Positions 59,945 to 64,000 of a stretch of 64,000 nt of DNA are shown here, piece after piece (positions within the stretch are counted from its first letter, which is position 1; every line of letters begins with the position of its first letter). The translations under genes were made by a program, and so were the position numbers. The notes beneath the pieces are model-generated. The model was not told where the DNA came from, did no database searches, and saw nothing but the letters and a program-made list of their open reading frames with translations. The stretch is from Gp6-AA40 sp963772955 (GTDB lineage: Bacteria; Acidobacteriota; Vicinamibacteria; Vicinamibacterales; UBA2999), in assembly GCA_963772955.1 (NCBI GenBank), contig CAVYZF010000005.1:372001-436000 (forward strand). The letters run 5' to 3'.

Positions 59945-60508
59945 ATGAAGAGACTGTTCGTGCTCCCGCTGGTGCTGTTCCTGGCCGGCGCGAGCAATGC
60001 CCTTGCACAGGACGTTCGATACAACTTCGCGAAGGACACCAATTTCGCGACGTTCAAGACGTACAAGTGGGTCCCGATCAAAGGTGCCGAGCCTCTCAGC
60101 GATCTCGTCGACGGACAGATCAAGGGCGCCATCGACCTCGAACTTGCCACCAAAGGCCTAAAGCGTACGGAGGCCGACACTGCGGACTTGCTTATCGGGT
60201 ACCAGGCCGCAGTCAGCACCGAGAAACAGTACACATCGTTCGACACCGGCTACGGCTACGGCCCAGGCTGGTACGGTGCCGGTTGGTACGGCGGTGGTGG
60301 CATGAGCACGACGACCGGAACCACCTCCACGATCTACGTCGGTCAGCTTGCGCTGGACATGTACGTGCCGGCTCAGAAGGCCTTGGTCTGGCGCGGCACG
60401 GCGGCCAAGACACTCGACACCAAGGCGAAGCCGGAGAAGCAGCAGAAGAATCTCGCGAAAGCCGTTGCCAAGCTGCTGAAGAACTACCCGCCGCCCGTGA
60501 AGAAGTAG
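59945..60508 (+). CDS. DUF4136-family secreted protein
   Basis: The ATG at 59945 (MKRLFVLPLVLFLAGASNALAQ) has GGAAGGAGAG upstream. The ~187-residue protein has the DUF4136 pattern: DTNFATFKTYKWVP, DLVDGQIKGAIDLELATKGL, ADLLIGYQAAVSTEKQY, a Gly/Tyr-rich segment (GYGYGPGWYGAGWYGGGG) and YVGQLALDMYVPAQKALVWRG. It lacks a clear lipobox Cys, so it is probably a periplasmic soluble protein. The function of the family is unknown. Confidence 0.8.
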   Translation: MKRLFVLPLVLFLAGASNALAQDVRYNFAKDTNFATFKTYKWVPIKGAEPLSDLVDGQIKGAIDLELATKGLKRTEADTADLLIGYQAAVSTEKQYTSFDTGYGYGPGWYGAGWYGGGGMSTTTGTTSTIYVGQLALDMYVPAQKALVWRGTAAKTLDTKAKPEKQQKNLAKAVAKLLKNYPPPVKK

Positions 60509-60602
60509 CGTGACACGTGCGGCACATGCGGTTTCGCGATCTGACGCCACGGTTCTGAGGGCGCGGATCGCGACCGCCGCCGCGGTCACCATGCCGGATC
60601 AG

Positions 60603-60758
60603 ACTCCCGGAGCATTCACCTGCCGCGACCGATCTCGCGTCGACGCGCGCGGCGCCGTCGTCGATGACGACCATCGCGTCGGGCGCGGACTCCAGCACGC
60701 TTCGCACGAGCTCCGGCGACAGCAGCCTATCGAGTTGAGGTTCAGCGCAGAGGTCATC
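60603..60758 (-). pseudogene. PAS-domain fragment
   Basis: On the minus strand one frame reads LCAEPQLDRLLSPELVRSV and LESAPDAMVVIDDGAARVDA, the characteristic start of a PAS domain (LVRxVLESAPDAMVVID). The rest of the domain and any output module are missing. It directly follows the stop of the truncated sigma-54 activator. It is either the leftover of a neighbouring PAS gene or of an original C-terminal rearrangement. No start codon with a ribosome site was found. Confidence 0.5.
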
Positions 60759-62113
60759 TCTCGACGATCCGGAGGTGTGAGGCCGCAGCCACCGCGCGTT
60801 CGTGACCGGCTGCGAGGACATCGCACGGCAGAGGGTCGGTGGCCGCATCCGGCATCGAGAGAATCAGTGTCGTTCCAGTGGTGCGAATCACGGAACGTTC
60901 GATCACGTTGCGCAACTCACGGATGTTTCCCGGCCATGGATAGCGCAGCAGTTCTTCGAGCGATCGCCTGGAGAGCGCGTCGATTCGCTTGCCGCACTTC
61001 TCGGAGAACTCGTCGATGAACTGCCACGCGAGGACAGGGATGTCTTCAATCCGCTTCCGAAGCGGAGGCAGGACGATGGGGAAGACGTTGAGCCGATAGA
61101 AGAGGTCTTCGCGGAACGTGCCCGCGCGAATGGCACTTTCGAGATTTCGGTTGGTAGCCGCGATGATGCGGAAATCGACCGCGATGGACGTCGTGCCTCC
61201 GAGCCGTTCGATCACCCGGCTCTCGAGGACGCGCAGCAGTTTGACCTGCATGTCCGGCGACAGTTCTCCGATCTCGTCGAGAAAGAGCGTCGACTGGTGG
61301 GCAGCCTCGAAGCGACCAATCTGCCGCGTGGTCGCGCCCGTATACGCGCCGCGCTCACGACCGAACAACTCGCTTTCGATGAGCCCGCTCGGAATCGCCG
61401 AGCAGTTCACGCGGATCATCTCGCGCCTGTGGCGCGGGCTGAGCGCATGAATCGCGTCCGCGAACACCTCTTTCCCCACGCCCGTCTCGCCGAGCAGCAG
61501 GACAGTCGAGGGCATTGATGCGACCAGCTCCACTTGTGCCATCGCGCGCTGGACGTCGCGGCATTTCGACCTTAGACGCGCGCCGTGCCGGGCCCTGGCA
61601 GGCGGGACTGTCAACACGTTCCATCCGCAGTTCGCGAAGCTCCCCGAGCGCGTGTTGCAGTGCGTCGGCCGTGCTCGCTCGTGCGAGAGCCTGGCCGAAG
61701 ACTCCGGCCATGAGTCGCATCTGTGCGAGCAGATCGGAGGGCCATTGAGTTGGGGTTTTCGAGCCCAGCACCAGGGCACGTGACCCGGCAGGAGTAGCGG
61801 CGGTGGCGACTGGGACAAACGCAGCCGAGTACAGGCCACTTCGGAGCAACGTGGCGCGAGCGGCCGAGTCATGAATCTCGCCGACACGCGTGTAAGAGAA
61901 GCCCTCGCCGGCCTCCAGCTTCGACGCGACGGAGGGTATTGACGCCAACTCCTCCTGCCAGAGGAAGGCGCGATCGAGCCCGAGCGCTGTTGCGGTGTCG
62001 GCGAGACCTTCCGCGATCGCGTTCTCCAGCGTCTCGCACCGAGCCGTCGCCAATCGTGTGGCGAGGGCAACGACGAGCCGATCGATTTCCGTCCGGATTC
62101 CGAGCATAGCCAT
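60754..62113 (-). pseudogene. Sigma-54 activator, frameshifted between GAF and AAA+ domains and lacking the HTH
   Basis: In the first frame (62113 down to about 61600) the protein starts MAMLGIRTEIDRLVVALATR and has a GAF domain (ALGLDRAFLWQEE, ALVLGSKTPTQWPSDLLAQ). From about 61600 another frame provides the AAA+ module: VLLLGETGVGKEVF (Walker A), GREGAYTGA-like GRERGAYTGATTRQ (F replaced by Y), LFLDEIGELSPD (Walker B), and YPWPGNIRELRNVIERS. The end reads LRIVER and stops, so the Fis-type HTH is missing. Without both domain fusion and DNA binding it is not likely to work as an activator. Confidence 0.75.
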
Positions 62114-62201
62114 CGAGACACAACGTAGTCTCGAGTGCTGGCCAAGCGGAACTGGTCGATCTGACAGAGCGCGGGTGTCAAAAGTGACAGGCGCTACATT
62201 G

Positions 62202-64000
62202 TCACCATTCCAGTCGCGCGCCGATCCGTAGGATGCGAGGACCGGTGATCGTCGTCGGCCTCAGCCACGAAGCGCCCGAACTGGCGGTGACTGCCTGCTC
62301 CGCGTTCGTGTTGAAAAGGTTGTACAGGTCGAAGAAGCCCATGACGCGGGCACGGGCGATCACAAACGTCTTCTCCGTTCGCAGGTCCACCAGCGCGATC
62401 GTGGGCGTTCGTTCGGTGCCGACCATATCCGTCTTGATCGTGGCGTTGCCGTAGTTGAGCGTACGAACGAAGGTGCGCGCGAACGGTGTCCCGGACTGCG
62501 AGCGGACGACCGGAACGACGCGAAGGTCCATAGGCAGATGTACCGCGGCGTGCAGCTTGGCCTGCCAGGTCGTAAACCGATTCTGATTCCTCACGGTGCT
62601 GACGAGCGCGTTCGGCGTAAAGTCGTTGCCGGTTCCGAGGGCGGCCTCGTGACTCCAGGTCTCGGTGAAGCTCGCGAGGAAGGTCCAGCGGTCACTTTGT
62701 CGCTTCGTCGCCGTGACTTCCCAGGTGTAGTAGTCGCTGTCGCTGTCCGGCAGCGTCGTCGTCACGTTGACGGGCGTGAAGCCCAGCGAGCTGTCTGCCA
62801 GGTCGAAGGCCGTCAGCGTCGCACCATCGTCCGCCGAGCCTGACACGCCGTCCGGCCCCGGATCGACAACCGTGATTGGCCGTGAATAGGCACTCAGCGG
62901 CCGATTGAGATTGATCGTCCCGTACGTGTCGCGTTTCGCGTTGAACACAAAGCCCGTGCGCAGGGCAACGTCCCTCGCCAATTCGCGCTCGACGTATGCG
63001 GTCGCCTGTTCGACGCGCGTGTTCGAAATGTCGGGATCGAGCCGGGTGGACGCGCTGCCGCCAGCGGAGGAGATGAGCGACCCCTCCTCCCCGAGGTCCC
63101 ATCGGCCGTTTCCGTTGGCGTCGTCGGTCCAGCGATATGTGCGCGACCAGCCCTGAGGATTCGGATTGAAGGCCGCGGTGAAGTTGGAGCCGGGGTAGAG
63201 CCAGAACCTGCCATAGTGCAGCTTCAGCACTGTCCTGCCGTCACCGGTGAGATCGGCGCTCAGTCCCAGGCGCGGCCCCCAGTTGTTGAACGTGAGCACG
63301 GGCTTCATGGCCGTGAAGTGCTCGCCGGCAGGGCCTTGCTGCTCGGGCAGACCGGCTTGATACTGATCCAGGCGGACACCGAGCGACAGTGTCAGCCGCC
63401 GATTGAGGCGCCAGGTGTCATCCACGTATCCGGACGACGTCACCAACTCATTCCTGGACACGTTCGTCCCCAGCACTACTTGTACTTGCGAAGGCGCGCC
63501 ATTGTTTAACGTGGAGACGCAGTTGCAGGGGTTCCCGTAGCCGAGGAACGGCGCGTCGAGGTGGTCGAGCATGTATTCACCTCCAACGCGGAACGTATGG
63601 TCTCCGCCCCAGCCGTCCTTCGCGATGCTCATGGACCCGTTGACCTGCGGACGTCTGATCGTTCGTTCCGATGATGAAGAACCGCCCTCGACCGTGTTCT
63701 CGCCGGTGTCCGCAGTGCGCGGAGCTGTGCTCTTGAAGCCCAGACTGGCGCGGGATGAGTAGCCGCCTCCCCGCACCTCGACATACACGGCGCTCGTCAA
63801 CGCCGCGTTGTACTCAGCCTTCCAGACGCTCACCGGGAACGCGATGCTCTGAAGGGCATCGCTCGTTTGGATCGGCGGGTTCAGGGTGGCCAGAAAGTAA
63901 TTCGATTGCGAGAACCTTTCGTGCTGTAGGTACCCGACGAGTGTCTGTCCAGGCCAAAGGGCCAGGGTCAGCTTCCCCGTGCCGACACCGCCCTTGAGCG
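62202..64000 (-). CDS. TonB-dependent receptor, C-terminal part (right-edge partial)
   Basis: The frame runs to the right edge without a start; the residues before the internal GTG at 63833 (LALWPGQTLVGYLQHERFSQ) continue the barrel, so the gene extends beyond the window. The visible ~598 residues have barrel strands typical of these receptors: TFRVGGEYMLDHLDAP, RLTLSLGVRLDQYQAGLPEQ, KPVLTFNNWGPRLGLSADLT, KLHYGRFWLYPGSN, and a C-terminus GPRILRIGARLEW. A short Cys-containing loop (PCNC) is present. An N-terminal plug and regulatory-like domain are expected outside the window. Ligand unknown. Confidence 0.85.
   Translation of the reverse strand, partial: LKGGVGTGKLTLALWPGQTLVGYLQHERFSQSNYFLATLNPPIQTSDALQSIAFPVSVWKAEYNAALTSAVYVEVRGGGYSSRASLGFKSTAPRTADTGENTVEGGSSSSERTIRRPQVNGSMSIAKDGWGGDHTFRVGGEYMLDHLDAPFLGYGNPCNCVSTLNNGAPSQVQVVLGTNVSRNELVTSSGYVDDTWRLNRRLTLSLGVRLDQYQAGLPEQQGPAGEHFTAMKPVLTFNNWGPRLGLSADLTGDGRTVLKLHYGRFWLYPGSNFTAAFNPNPQGWSRTYRWTDDANGNGRWDLGEEGSLISSAGGSASTRLDPDISNTRVEQATAYVERELARDVALRTGFVFNAKRDTYGTINLNRPLSAYSRPITVVDPGPDGVSGSADDGATLTAFDLADSSLGFTPVNVTTTLPDSDSDYYTWEVTATKRQSDRWTFLASFTETWSHEAALGTGNDFTPNALVSTVRNQNRFTTWQAKLHAAVHLPMDLRVVPVVRSQSGTPFARTFVRTLNYGNATIKTDMVGTERTPTIALVDLRTEKTFVIARARVMGFFDLYNLFNTNAEQAVTASSGASWLRPTTITGPRILRIGARLEW

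Overview
The window is high-GC, densely packed, two-strand bacterial DNA with many secreted proteins, duplicated efflux systems and TonB-dependent receptors with carboxypeptidase-like N-terminal domains. Recurring protein types (a secreted 'GxW...DGRPxP...' family, a fossil of a MacB/FtsX-type permease ending in DPMVALR-E, a DUF3943 protein, a DUF4136 protein, PEGA and SCE4755-like proteins) suggest an Acidobacteriota genome, probably Vicinamibacteria-like. This is inference from gene content; no rRNA or tRNA gene was found to confirm it.

Layout. 0-6.5 kb (mostly minus): the end of a proline-rich protein, then a run with a 3-hydroxyisobutyrate-dehydrogenase-like enzyme, a Tat-exported SoxC-type molybdoenzyme, a secreted amidohydrolase, a SoxD-type cytochrome c whose signal peptide lies in another frame, and a two-domain protein with a degenerate metallo-beta-lactamase site. 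6.5-11.5 kb (plus): lysine/peptidoglycan precursor genes dapC, dapD and dapE, interrupted by a repeat-rich coiled-coil/PEGA membrane protein; dapE carries an in-frame palindromic insertion. 11.5-15.1 kb: a secreted family protein, a 26-codon permease fossil, an S1-domain RNA-binding protein, a histidine-brace-like secreted protein and a decayed porin. 15.2-32.1 kb: two divergent RND efflux operons (one followed by a YncE-like propeller and a TonB receptor, the other of heavy-metal type) and an OmpR/CusRS-like two-component pair.

32.2-41.3 kb (plus): PAP2 phosphatase, Tat-exported amidohydrolase, NHL propeller, exported macro-like protein, di-heme cytochrome lipoprotein and GMC oxidoreductase. 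41.3-50.3 kb: an accessory block beginning at a decayed AcoR-type regulator, with a Na+/H+ antiporter, a K+ channel, an AaeXAB/TolC-like efflux operon carrying two frameshifts and a nonsense codon, a VIT-like protein and a ZIP transporter. 50.5-64 kb: a frameshifted secreted gene, small hypotheticals, a propeller, a tandem VOC protein, an intact sigma-54 activator, beta-barrel proteins, DUF4136, a frameshifted and HTH-less sigma-54 activator, and a TonB receptor running off the right edge.

Two themes stand out. First, many genes are caught in decay or carry indels (permease fossil, porin, two regulators, efflux operon, a hypothetical) amid otherwise intact long ORFs. Second, a palindrome family ending in AGAC(C/G)CGCCTCTAC occurs both at a convergent intergenic site and inside dapE, where it appears to have been inserted in frame. 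No CRISPR array, phage or complete IS element was seen.
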